Under the pieces are notes generated by a model. That model saw only the letters and a list, made by a program, of their open reading frames with translations. It was not told where the DNA came from and did no database searches. From an uncultured Phascolarctobacterium sp. (GTDB lineage: Bacteria > Bacillota > Negativicutes > Acidaminococcales > Acidaminococcaceae): a DNA stretch of 12,249 bases. Position numbers and translations under genes: made by a program. Below, in pieces: positions 6,348-12,249 of the stretch; positions within the stretch are counted from its first letter, which is position 1; every line of letters begins with the position of its first letter. The DNA lies in NCBI GenBank assembly GCA_900547415.1, contig URGS01000039.1, positions 1 through 12,249 of the forward strand. Reading direction: 5' to 3'.

Positions 6348-6920
6348 TTATTCTTTTTTCAATTTTACACGCAGCTGATTGTAACCCTCAATACAACGTG
6401 GATGCAGCAGCAGCTTGCCATCTAAAAGATAGCGTAGTGTACTGTCATAGGCCATAACCATTGCCTTATCCAAATTTTTGAAGGCCTGCTTACGCAGCTC
6501 CTCTATTCCTGGGAAATCCCTGCCTGGCTCCAGCATATCAGCCAGGTAAACAACCTTAGCCAGGTCTGTCATATCAGCAGCACCTGTTGTATGGTACAAA
6601 ATACCAGCTAAAATTTCTTTATCATCTACGCCATATTTATGACGAGCGTTGTATACGCCTAACTTAGCATGAATAAGAACAGGCTGCTCCTGCTCTATCA
6701 TATCAAGCTCTATTCCCAGCTCCTGAGCTTTGGCAATGCTCTCCTTGCTGTTAACCTCGCGGCCACAGTCATGCAAAAGAGCAGCTACAGCAATCTTTTC
6801 CAAAGGCAGCTTATGTGCCTTAGCCAGCTCCAGCGCTGTCTCATAAACAGCTATGGAATGCTTAAAGCGCTTCTGCGGCAATGATGCCCCCAAAAGCACC
6901 TTCATCTCTTCCAGCTTCAT
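6348..6920 (-). CDS. yqeK: HD-domain diadenosine tetraphosphatase YqeK
   Basis: This HD-domain protein of 190 residues matches YqeK, which splits Ap4A symmetrically into two ADP and so clears a stress alarmone. Metal-binding and catalytic residues can be read: H21 in the first helix, the HD pair H50-D51 in ALLHDCGRE, H84, H110 in LYHTTGAADM, and D128 in YLADMLEPGR. The ATG at 6920 is preferred, though the ribosome site (GGAAG) lies 12 bases away. A TTG at 6932, in frame, would give 194 residues but abuts the same GGAAG. It lies 44 bases after nadD and 17 bases before the LCP gene. The placement next to nadD is the standard Firmicutes arrangement. Confidence 0.92.
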   Translation of the reverse strand: MKLEEMKVLLGASLPQKRFKHSIAVYETALELAKAHKLPLEKIAVAALLHDCGREVNSKESIAKAQELGIELDMIEQEQPVLIHAKLGVYNARHKYGVDDKEILAGILYHTTGAADMTDLAKVVYLADMLEPGRDFPGIEELRKQAFKNLDKAMVMAYDSTLRYLLDGKLLLHPRCIEGYNQLRVKLKKE

Positions 6921-6964
6921 AATAATCGCCAACTTCCATCTTAAAAACTAAAAGGTATGGCCAA

Positions 6965-7594
6965 TTACTTATCCTCTGACAAGGATTCTGCGCCATACAA
7001 GCTATGCTCGTAGATATATTCCTCTACCTCAGTCGTAACAAGTCCCGTCAGCGGCTGGCCTGCCTTGATGCGGCTACGGATTTCTGTAGAGGAAACATCA
7101 TATTCAGGAGTATCCAAAAGCATGATGCGCTTTCTGGCAATCGCTCCCAAATGACTTTCGGCCTCCTCCATTACGCCATCATAGCCAGGACGACCGGCAG
7201 CTACAAAAATAGCCAGCTCCAAAAGCTCCTGGATATTATGCCAGGTATGCAGCTGTGCTACAGAATCTGCTCCGATGATAAAGTACAGCTGCTCTTCAGG
7301 ATGTTCCTTGGCCAGCTGCCTTACAGTGTCAATAGTATAGGACACGCCGCTTCTTTTCATCTCCATATCGGAAACGATAAAGCCTTCGTAGGATGCAATT
7401 GCCAGCTCCGTCATAGCATAACGGTCCTCTGCAGGTGCAAAGTCCATCCCCAACTTATGCGGTGGTATGTAAGCAGGAATAAACATCACCTGTTCCAGCC
7501 CCAAACGCTGACTTACAGCACAAGCTATCTGCAAATGTCCAATATGAATAGGGTCGAAGGTTCCACCCATTATACCCAGCCCTTTGGTATTCAC
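6965..7594 (-). CDS. nadD: Nicotinate-nucleotide adenylyltransferase NadD
   Basis: The 209-residue enzyme joins nicotinate mononucleotide and ATP into deamido-NAD, the adenylylation step of NAD synthesis, in the cytosol. Nucleotidyltransferase signatures are intact: GGTFDPIHIGH (10-20) with the HxGH element, PPHK (44-47), SGVSYTIDT (82-90), the substrate-contacting GAD (108-110) and W118, and SSTEIRSR (168-175). The start is GTG, chosen because AGGAGG lies 6 bases upstream and the protein then begins right before the first beta strand, as in homologues. It is the first gene of the operon, with a promoter at 7629-7657. Confidence 0.96.
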   Translation of the reverse strand: MNTKGLGIMGGTFDPIHIGHLQIACAVSQRLGLEQVMFIPAYIPPHKLGMDFAPAEDRYAMTELAIASYEGFIVSDMEMKRSGVSYTIDTVRQLAKEHPEEQLYFIIGADSVAQLHTWHNIQELLELAIFVAAGRPGYDGVMEEAESHLGAIARKRIMLLDTPEYDVSSTEIRSRIKAGQPLTGLVTTEVEEYIYEHSLYGAESLSEDK

Positions 7595-7628
7595 AGTCCG
7601 CCTCCTAAAATAACTACTTTATCATTTT

Positions 7629-7657
7629 ATTATATCAATCTGAAAGGATTTCTACAA
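7629..7657 (-). promoter_or_regulatory. Promoter of the nadD operon
   Basis: On the minus strand TTGTAG (complement of 7652-7657) and a perfect TATAAT (complement of 7629-7634) are spaced by 17 bp. The start site would lie near 7622, leaving a leader of about 28 bases with AGGAGG. No NiaR/NrtR-type operator is recognisable around it. Confidence 0.65.
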
Positions 7658-7719
7658 CCTTCTGGAGCAGAATTATTAGACTTCCAAAGAAAATTATTCC
7701 CTTGGTTCTGTCCTTAATA

Positions 7720-7762
7720 TCAAAAACAGTCTTAGGCCTTCTTAAATAAGCTAAGAAGGCCT
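7720..7762 (-). terminator. Probable terminator of the exporter operon
   Basis: A perfect 11-bp stem pairs 7734-7744 with 7752-7762 around a 7-base loop, 55 bases past the permease stop. On the minus strand a TTTTT run follows, but 7 bases after the stem, so efficiency is uncertain. It separates the exporter operon from the nadD promoter. Confidence 0.55.
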
Positions 7763-7817
7763 TGAAATAGTCATTAAATTGTGGTTTTCTTTCCTGATTT
7801 TCGCTCATAAATTCCTT

Positions 7818-9032
7818 TTATTCGTACCTCAGTGCATCAATAGGATCCAAAAGGGCAGCCTTTCTTGCAGGATAAATACCAAAGAAAAGTCCTATGCCCA
7901 CAGAAAATACTACAGCAATAATAATAGCCCAGACGGAAATAACCGTATTCCAGCCAGCAAAATGGCTGATGCCAAAGGAAGCTGCAATGCCCAGAAGTAC
8001 ACCCATGGAGCCGCCCACAATACCAATTACCATTGCTTCAATAAGGAACTGCAAAAGTATATTGTTGTAGGTTGCGCCTAAAGCCTTGCGGATGCCTATT
8101 TCCCTGGTGCGTTCGGTTACGGAAACCAGCATAATATTCATAATGCCAATGCCGCCTACCAATAGACTAATGGCCGCAATGCAGCCTAAAAGCATAGTAA
8201 TACTATTGGCTGTTTCCATCATCGTATCCATTATAGCAGTCATATTACGCACAGTAAAGTCATCATAGGCTCCGTCCTTGATCTTGTGGCGTACACGCAA
8301 CACCTGCTCCGCCTCGGCCTGAACCTCATTGATTACATTTTCGTTAGCGGCCTGCACATTAATGCGCTGTACGTGGGTAATACCCATCATACGGTTTTGC
8401 ATAGTTGTCAGAGGGATGTAGACAACATCGTCCTGGTCCTGTCCCATTCCGCTTTGACCCTTGCTCTTTAAAAGGCCCACTACCTGAAATGGTGCCTTGT
8501 TGACACGTATCATCTTGCCCACTGGATTTCCCTCAGGGAAAAGATTATCAGCAACGGTCTTGCCAATTACGCACACTCTGCTGCGCTTGTTCAAATCCTT
8601 ATTATTAAAGGTGCGTCCATCTTCAATTTCCAGACTCTGAATATCAAAATTGCTGGGAGTGGTGCCCTCGACGCGGCTGGTCCAGTTCTGATTGCCTGCT
8701 ACCAGCTGATAGCTTGTATTAACACTGGCACTGATGCCTGTAATCCCGCTTACCTGACGTTCAATAGCCTGAGCGTCCTCAAAAGTCAGCTTGGTGCCCT
8801 CGCCTGCGGCCAAACGGGCACCGCTGGCAGTACGTCCGCCAGTAGTAATAATCAGCAGGTTGCTGCCTAATTTGGAAATATTCTGCTTAATATTCTCCTT
8901 CATGCCAAAGCCCAGGCTGACCATGGCAATAACAGCACCTACGCCTATGATAATGCCAAGGAGCGTCAAAAATGTACGCAGCTTGTTGGCAACCATACCC
9001 TCAAGTGCCATTTTAATTGATTCGTTCAGCAT
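7818..9032 (-). CDS. MacB-type ABC transporter permease
   Basis: The 404-residue permease has the MacB/FtsX layout: one membrane helix at about 21-43, a large extracytoplasmic domain (about 45-275), then three helices near 277-303, 328-353 and 365-387. The conserved cytosolic coupling segment ERTREIGIRKALGA lies at 307-320, and the C-terminal end is YPARKAALLDPIDALRYE. MacB proteins are mechanotransmission exporters that drive peptides, lipoproteins or macrolides through a MacA-type adaptor. In Escherichia coli MacB the ATPase is fused; here it is a separate gene 6 bases upstream, the usual form in Firmicutes. The ribosome site (AGGA) lies about 11 bases before the ATG and overlaps the ATPase stop, so translation is coupled. 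The substrate is unknown. Confidence 0.92.
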   Translation of the reverse strand: MLNESIKMALEGMVANKLRTFLTLLGIIIGVGAVIAMVSLGFGMKENIKQNISKLGSNLLIITTGGRTASGARLAAGEGTKLTFEDAQAIERQVSGITGISASVNTSYQLVAGNQNWTSRVEGTTPSNFDIQSLEIEDGRTFNNKDLNKRSRVCVIGKTVADNLFPEGNPVGKMIRVNKAPFQVVGLLKSKGQSGMGQDQDDVVYIPLTTMQNRMMGITHVQRINVQAANENVINEVQAEAEQVLRVRHKIKDGAYDDFTVRNMTAIMDTMMETANSITMLLGCIAAISLLVGGIGIMNIMLVSVTERTREIGIRKALGATYNNILLQFLIEAMVIGIVGGSMGVLLGIAASFGISHFAGWNTVISVWAIIIAVVFSVGIGLFFGIYPARKAALLDPIDALRYE

Positions 9033-9038
9033 AAGGCT

Positions 9039-9722
9039 CTACTTCCTTTCATCGCTCACAATCTGACCGTCACGCATCACTAGAATTCTCTTGGTCTGCT
9101 CCGCAATGTCAGGCTCGTGAGTAACCATTACTACGGTCTTGCCGCTGTCATTTAAGGCCTTAAAAATATCCATAATCTCATAGCTGGACTTAGTATCCAG
9201 GTTACCTGTAGGCTCGTCCGCCATAATAATGGCAGGATTATTAATCAGAGCTCTGGCGATGGCCACACGCTGACGCTGACCACCACTCATCTCCATAGGC
9301 TTATGCTCAATACGAGCACCTAAGCCAACTGCTTCGAGAGCCTTTTTAGCACGCTCCATCCGTTCCTCCTCGCCTACGCCTGCGTAGATCAAAGGCAGTG
9401 CTACGTTGGCCTGTGCTGTAAGCTTATTCAAAAGATTAAAGTTTTGGAAAACAAAGCCTATTTTGGCGTTGCGTGTTCTGGCCAGTTCGTCGTCATTGTA
9501 GCCTGCAATCTCCTTGCCGTCCAAAAAATATTCGCCGGAGGTCGGTCTGTCCAAGCAGCCCAAAATATTCATCATAGTAGACTTGCCACTGCCTGACGGG
9601 CCCATAATAGCTGCAAATTCGCCAAAGCCAATCTGTACGTCCACATGGTAAAGAGCGTGCACAACGCTGTCACCCATATGATATGTCTTCATTATATCCT
9701 TTAATTCTATAACAATACTCAT
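9039..9722 (-). CDS. ABC transporter ATPase, LolD/MacB type
   Basis: The 227-residue ATPase is complete. It has Walker A GPSGSGKS (41-48), the Q-loop glutamine Q93 in VFQNFNLL, signature MSGGQRQRVAIARAL (145-159), Walker B IIMADE (165-170), the D-loop GNLD and switch H202 in VMVTHE. The length and motif sequences are those of the LolD/FtsE/MacB-type subfamily, which power export rather than import. AGGAGG lies 6 bases before the ATG and overlaps the adaptor stop (12-base gap), so the three exporter genes form one tightly packed operon. Confidence 0.95.
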   Translation of the reverse strand: MSIVIELKDIMKTYHMGDSVVHALYHVDVQIGFGEFAAIMGPSGSGKSTMMNILGCLDRPTSGEYFLDGKEIAGYNDDELARTRNAKIGFVFQNFNLLNKLTAQANVALPLIYAGVGEEERMERAKKALEAVGLGARIEHKPMEMSGGQRQRVAIARALINNPAIIMADEPTGNLDTKSSYEIMDIFKALNDSGKTVVMVTHEPDIAEQTKRILVMRDGQIVSDERK

Positions 9723-9734
9723 GGCTGACCTCCT

Positions 9735-10802
9735 TTAGGGACGGGGACCCATACCGTTATTGGTCTGCTTAGCCACAGCCTTACGCACCAAAAGCTTTTC
9801 ACCCTCCTGCAGTACAGAGCTGTTGACAACAATATCGTTCTCATCGCTCAGGCCCAAGGTAACCTCAACATCGCGGGTTTCCTTAGTCTTTTCATTATAT
9901 ACCTTAACGTAGGTCTTTTTATTTTGCCAATGAATGCAGTTTTGAGGAATAATCAATGCGTTCTCCGCCTTATCTACAATGATTTCTGTTCTTGCAGTCA
10001 TAGTAGGCAGCAGCATACCCTTGGACTCGTCAACATCTACATAAACGGTGTAATAAATAACATTGTTTTCTGTAATGGCCTTTCTGGAAACAAGGCGTAC
10101 AGTACCTGTAAAGGTTTCGTCAGAATAAGCGTCTACGGTAAAAGTTACCTTTTGACCAACCTTGACCTGACCAATGTCGGACTCGTCAACCAAGGTTTCA
10201 ATCTGCATATTGTCCAGATTAGCAACGGACATGATTACCTGAGGCTCGCTGATACCAGAGCTGATGGTTTGGCCCTCAGGAGTAGGCTTGCCAATAATGT
10301 AGCCGGAAATAGGAGTTGTAATAACAGTATCCTGCACATCGGAGGCTGCCTTTTCGTAATTGCTAAGTGCTACCAAGTATTCAGAGTGGTAACCGTCAAA
10401 GGAGGCCTCAGAAATTGCACCCTGCTCCACTAATCCAGAATAACGGTTATAGTCTGCAGAAGCTTTTTCCAGCTTAGCCTGAGCCTGTGCCAGTGTTGCC
10501 TTTAAGGAGGTATCGTCCAGCTTTACCAAAACGTCACCTGCGTTAACATGCTGGTTTTCTTCTACATATACCTTAACGATACGTCCTGTAATCTTGGAGC
10601 TGATGTCCACATTGTCTACGGCACTTAAGCTGCCTGTTGCAGAAACGCTGGCAGTAAGATTACCCTTGGTGACTGTGCCTAATCTTACTGTTTCTGTATC
10701 CACCTGCGTGCTTTGATAGTATTTATACCCGCCAAAGCTGCCTGCCAGCAAAATCATGCAAGCTGCAATAACATACTTGTTTCTTTTTATGAAGCTCAAC
10801 AT
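9735..10802 (-). CDS. MacA-like periplasmic adaptor (membrane fusion protein)
   Basis: The 355-residue protein has an uncleaved N-terminal anchor or signal segment (about 9-25), then the membrane-fusion-protein order. The first lipoyl half is at 66-98 (GRIVKVYVEENQHVNAGDVL), a helical hairpin at about 99-157 (KATLAQAQAKLEKASADYNR), the second lipoyl half at 160-195 (SGYIIGKPTPEGQTISSG), a beta barrel at about 200-285, and a membrane-proximal domain to about 342. The helical hairpin is short, so reach toward an outer-membrane duct may be limited. The tail KQTNNGMGPRP is disordered. It should link the MacB-type permease to an outer-membrane channel, but no TolC gene lies in the window. GAGGG lies 7-8 bases before the ATG. 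Confidence 0.92.
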   Translation of the reverse strand: MLSFIKRNKYVIAACMILLAGSFGGYKYYQSTQVDTETVRLGTVTKGNLTASVSATGSLSAVDNVDISSKITGRIVKVYVEENQHVNAGDVLVKLDDTSLKATLAQAQAKLEKASADYNRYSGLVEQGAISEASFDGYHSEYLVALSNYEKAASDVQDTVITTPISGYIIGKPTPEGQTISSGISEPQVIMSVANLDNMQIETLVDESDIGQVKVGQKVTFTVDAYSDETFTGTVRLVSRKAITENNVIYYTVYVDVDESKGMLLPTMTARTEIIVDKAENALIIPQNCIHWQNKKTYVKVYNEKTKETRDVEVTLGLSDENDIVVNSSVLQEGEKLLVRKAVAKQTNNGMGPRP

Positions 10803-10845
10803 AATACATCCCTCATTTACTACAAATTCTTAATGTTATAATTAT

Positions 10846-10874
10846 ATTATAAACTGTACCTCTTTTATGGTCAA
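10846..10874 (-). promoter_or_regulatory. Near-consensus promoter of the exporter operon
   Basis: TTGACC (complement of 10869-10874, 5 of 6) and a perfect TATAAT (complement of 10846-10851) are separated by 17 bp on the minus strand. The start should be near 10839 and the leader about 37 bases. It faces away from the promoter of the secreted protein, with about 270 bases between. Confidence 0.8.
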
Positions 10875-11145
10875 AACTATCATAGCAACTATCTATGTCT
10901 TTTTTATGACTTTCAGCTTATTTTAGTGGCACGCAAAAAGTCTAACAGCAGCAATGGCGGACAATATCTTAAAACATAGTTATTTATTTTATTTTCGTAT
11001 TATCTGCCTAAAATAATTGCAAATAATTTCCCCGCAAGGTTATTCTTCACCGCAGTAAAATAAGCAATCATAAATTCACTCTCTAATCCTATTATTTTAT
11101 TATAATACAATATTAATGATACTTATTTTAACTTGTTTATAGATA
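10875..11145. other. AT-rich divergent intergenic region, no supported gene
   Basis: This stretch separates the exporter promoter from that of the secreted repeat protein. It holds no long reading frame. A 23-codon frame on the minus strand at 11000-11071 encodes a short cationic hydrophobic peptide but has only a weak ribosome site. An imperfect tandem AAATAATT-GC-AAATAATT lies at about 11010-11028. The region is a natural place for regulators of both transcription units, but I recognise no operator. Confidence 0.5.
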
Positions 11146-11154
11146 TGGTATAAT
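11146..11154 (+). promoter_or_regulatory. Extended -10 promoter of the secreted repeat protein
   Basis: TGGTATAAT is a TGnTATAAT extended -10 element with a perfect hexamer at 11149-11154. A good -35 box at 17 bp is lacking, which is usual for extended -10 promoters. The start should be near 11161, giving a leader of about 83 bases. Confidence 0.65.
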
Positions 11155-11171
11155 AATAAATGCATTTGATA

Positions 11172-11232
11172 AATCCTTCATTGTATAAGCTGCCTTGTTC
11201 GCGAGGCAGCAATCCTTATGGCTTTAGAAAGG
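11172..11232 (+). promoter_or_regulatory. Structured mRNA leader: UUCG-loop hairpin with flanking anti-SD repeats
   Basis: GCTGCCTTG (11189-11197) pairs with CGAGGCAGC (11202-11210), a 9-bp stem including one G-U pair and closed by a TTCG tetraloop. No T run follows, so it is not a terminator. The direct repeat AATCCTT flanks it (11172-11178 and 11211-11217), and CCTT in either copy is complementary to the AAGG of the ribosome site (11229-11232). The leader could stabilise the mRNA or control access to the start. I could not match it to a known riboswitch class. Confidence 0.5.
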
Positions 11233-11243
11233 TGTGTAGCAAA

Positions 11244-11993
11244 ATGTTAAAGAAAACCTTTTCTCTTACTTTTTTATCCCTGCTGCTTTGCATGCAGATA
11301 GCCAACGCAGAAACAGTGCTCTTGGAAAAATCCACTGCCATGGTTCCTCAGGGCTGGTCTGTTGCTGACGACGATTTGAAATTCAAGAAAGGTACTGAAA
11401 CTGTTCTCAATGATAATGGTGAAGTTGTGGAGGGCGTCCTTACCAGTGACACCTATCTGCGTCCTACAGGCTGGAGAAATATCATCAACGATTATTCCTA
11501 TGTAGAAACCTCTGGCTACTTCTTTCCCCGCTTCTATCCAAGCTGGAGCTTTAGCACAGGAGCTCCCTTCCCAACATACGGTCATATCCGCTACAAGGAC
11601 GGTGAAAAACTTGTTTTCGCACCTGATGGCACCGTACTCAGCGGTGTAATTGATGAAAGCTCAACCTTTAAGCTTGATAAAAACAAATACGGATTTGTAA
11701 CCTTTAAGGAGGACACCAGACTCACCTTTGACCCTGACGGTAATATCATCAGTGGTGTTCTTGGTGATGATACCTATCTTAGACCTATTGGCTACGCTAA
11801 TAACAAAAACCTTTTGGCAGGCTTTGTGGAATTTAAAAAGGGCAGCAGCACAATCTTTACTGCTGAGGGCCTAGTTGCCAGCGGCGAGCTGAAAAACGAA
11901 CTGCTCTGGAAGCAGCCCAGTGGCTCCGTCATTACTCTGCCTGTAAAAAAGACCATCAGCTTTGCTCAGGATGGAACTGCCAGCGTTAAATAA
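11244..11993 (+). CDS. Secreted repeat protein of unknown function
   Basis: I do not recognise this 249-residue protein. The ATG at 11244 is chosen because it opens a classical signal peptide (MLKKTFSLTFLSLLLCMQIANA, cleavage after residue 22) and has AAGGTG about 9 bases upstream. An upstream in-frame ATG at 11160 would read through the leader hairpin and add an unlikely N-terminus. The mature part is built of degenerate units of roughly 33 residues (45-77, 115-145, 151-184, 194-227) with the pattern FKxGTxxxFxxDGxxxxGxL-DTYLRPxG. There is a half unit at each end and an aromatic insert (78-114). The units resemble MORN-like or beta-hairpin repeats in style, but the assignment is not secure. 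With no lipobox or membrane anchor it should be periplasmic or extracellular. It lies divergent from the MacAB-type exporter and might be its partner or cargo, which is conjecture. Confidence 0.85.
   Translation: MLKKTFSLTFLSLLLCMQIANAETVLLEKSTAMVPQGWSVADDDLKFKKGTETVLNDNGEVVEGVLTSDTYLRPTGWRNIINDYSYVETSGYFFPRFYPSWSFSTGAPFPTYGHIRYKDGEKLVFAPDGTVLSGVIDESSTFKLDKNKYGFVTFKEDTRLTFDPDGNIISGVLGDDTYLRPIGYANNKNLLAGFVEFKKGSSTIFTAEGLVASGELKNELLWKQPSGSVITLPVKKTISFAQDGTASVK
11376..11990 (+). repeat. Degenerate internal repeats of the secreted protein
   Basis: Protein-level units are encoded at 11376-11474, 11586-11678, 11694-11795 and 11823-11924, plus a first-half unit at 11931-11990. Units 1 and 3 share SGV/EGV-L-x2-DTYLRPxG-W/Y almost exactly. 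The DNA has diverged, for example in the codons for TYLRP, so the duplication is old. The N-terminus of the mature protein (VLLEKSTAMVPQGW) resembles the second half of a unit, so the array is circularly permuted. Confidence 0.7.
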
Positions 11994-12249
11994 AAGCAGG
12001 ATTACTTTTATAAAAACGTTTATTTCACCAAAGAAGCTGTGCAAACAAATTACTACGGAAACATTCAAAAAAATCTGTCCTTACTATTTTCTTCAGCAAT
12101 GCTCTTTTCCATAAGCAGTACGGTACTGCAAGCAATAAATGAGAGCATGAAAACAATCTAACAAATCTATTACTAGAAAGAATCATCTGACCCTTGATAT
12201 GTACCCAGAATCCTGGACACATTTCTTAATTATGCGAGGCATGTGGATG
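11994..12249. other. Downstream region without a supported gene
   Basis: No terminator is evident after the repeat-protein stop. The same reading frame stays open for 55 codons past the stop (11994-12158). A different plus-strand frame is open from 12151 to the window edge, with an ATG at 12199 but no ribosome site, and could be the start of a gene that continues outside. A perfect 15-base palindrome, GCAGTAC-G-GTACTGC, lies at 12115-12129. Short minus-strand frames here encode cysteine- and leucine-rich peptides with no recognisable features. Confidence 0.4.

Noticed and set aside
7004..7717. A 237-codon plus-strand frame opposite nadD
   Set aside because: It is antisense to the full nadD gene, which has intact motifs and a good start. 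The antisense peptide has no domain, shows the low-complexity composition of a shadow frame, and runs out into the intergenic region.
11160..11243. Upstream ATG at 11160 as start of the secreted protein
   Set aside because: It lies at or before the predicted transcription start, has no ribosome site, would translate the GC-rich hairpin, and would bury the signal peptide 28 residues inside the protein.
11161..11243. Leader as a known riboswitch (cyclic di-GMP, fluoride, guanidine, preQ1, TPP)
   Set aside because: None of the conserved core elements of these classes that I can recall is present; only a simple stem-loop is seen.
11971..12114. A 47-codon plus-strand frame starting inside the end of the repeat-protein gene
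   Set aside because: The AGG before the ATG is directly adjacent to it, too close for a ribosome site, and the peptide shows no features.
12025..12222. A 65-codon minus-strand frame near the window end
   Set aside because: No ribosome site, no domain, an odd composition rich in C, F and L, and it overlaps equally open frames on the other strand.

Overview
The window reads as chromosomal DNA of a low-to-moderate GC Firmicute. Gene content suggests a diderm Negativicute, possibly the Acidaminococcaceae/Phascolarctobacterium group, but this is inference from gene order and style and no taxonomic marker is present. Supporting points are a Firmicutes-type nadD-yqeK-rsfS cluster with an inserted LCP gene, strong AGGAGG ribosome sites, consensus sigma-A promoters with AT-rich spacers, and a MacA/MacB-type exporter. 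No tRNA, rRNA, CRISPR array, insertion sequence or prophage gene was found. Twelve protein genes are well supported.

Layout. (1) 5-1331, minus strand: an iron-dependent alcohol/butanol dehydrogenase with its own terminator. (2) 1507-2113, plus strand: a small SGNH/GDSL esterase with a clear promoter, convergent with the next block and sharing a strong hairpin with it at 2218-2260. (3) 2278-3978, minus strand: TSUP permease and Rrf2 regulator (17-nt gap, one unit), the Rrf2 terminator, then a separately promoted cupin gene. The cupin promoter (TTGACA-16-TATAAT) carries two copies of the operator GTTGTAA-N9-TTACAAC, one enclosing the -35 box and one over the expected start site, 41 bp apart. 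This is the most striking regulatory structure in the window. (4) 4023-7657, minus strand: a housekeeping operon nadD-yqeK-LCP-rsfS-cvfB-like, from a promoter at 7629-7657 to a strong terminator at 3994-4020. (5) 7734-10874, minus strand: a MacA-like adaptor, LolD/MacB-type ATPase and MacB-type permease operon with a near-consensus promoter. (6) 11146-11993, plus strand: a secreted repeat protein of unknown function, transcribed divergently from the exporter and preceded by a structured leader. The last 256 bases hold no gene I can support.

How the genes work together. Block 4 couples NAD synthesis, Ap4A hydrolysis, envelope polymer ligation, ribosome silencing and an RNA-binding protein. Block 5 is a complete three-part inner-membrane exporter without a linked outer-membrane channel. 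Block 3 looks like a small regulon in which the Rrf2 protein probably represses the cupin gene, and perhaps responds to a sulfur-containing or redox signal handled by the TSUP permease. That link is inference from neighbourhood and operator position. The best candidates for undescribed biology are the Rrf2-cupin operator pair and the divergently transcribed secreted repeat protein with its hairpin leader.
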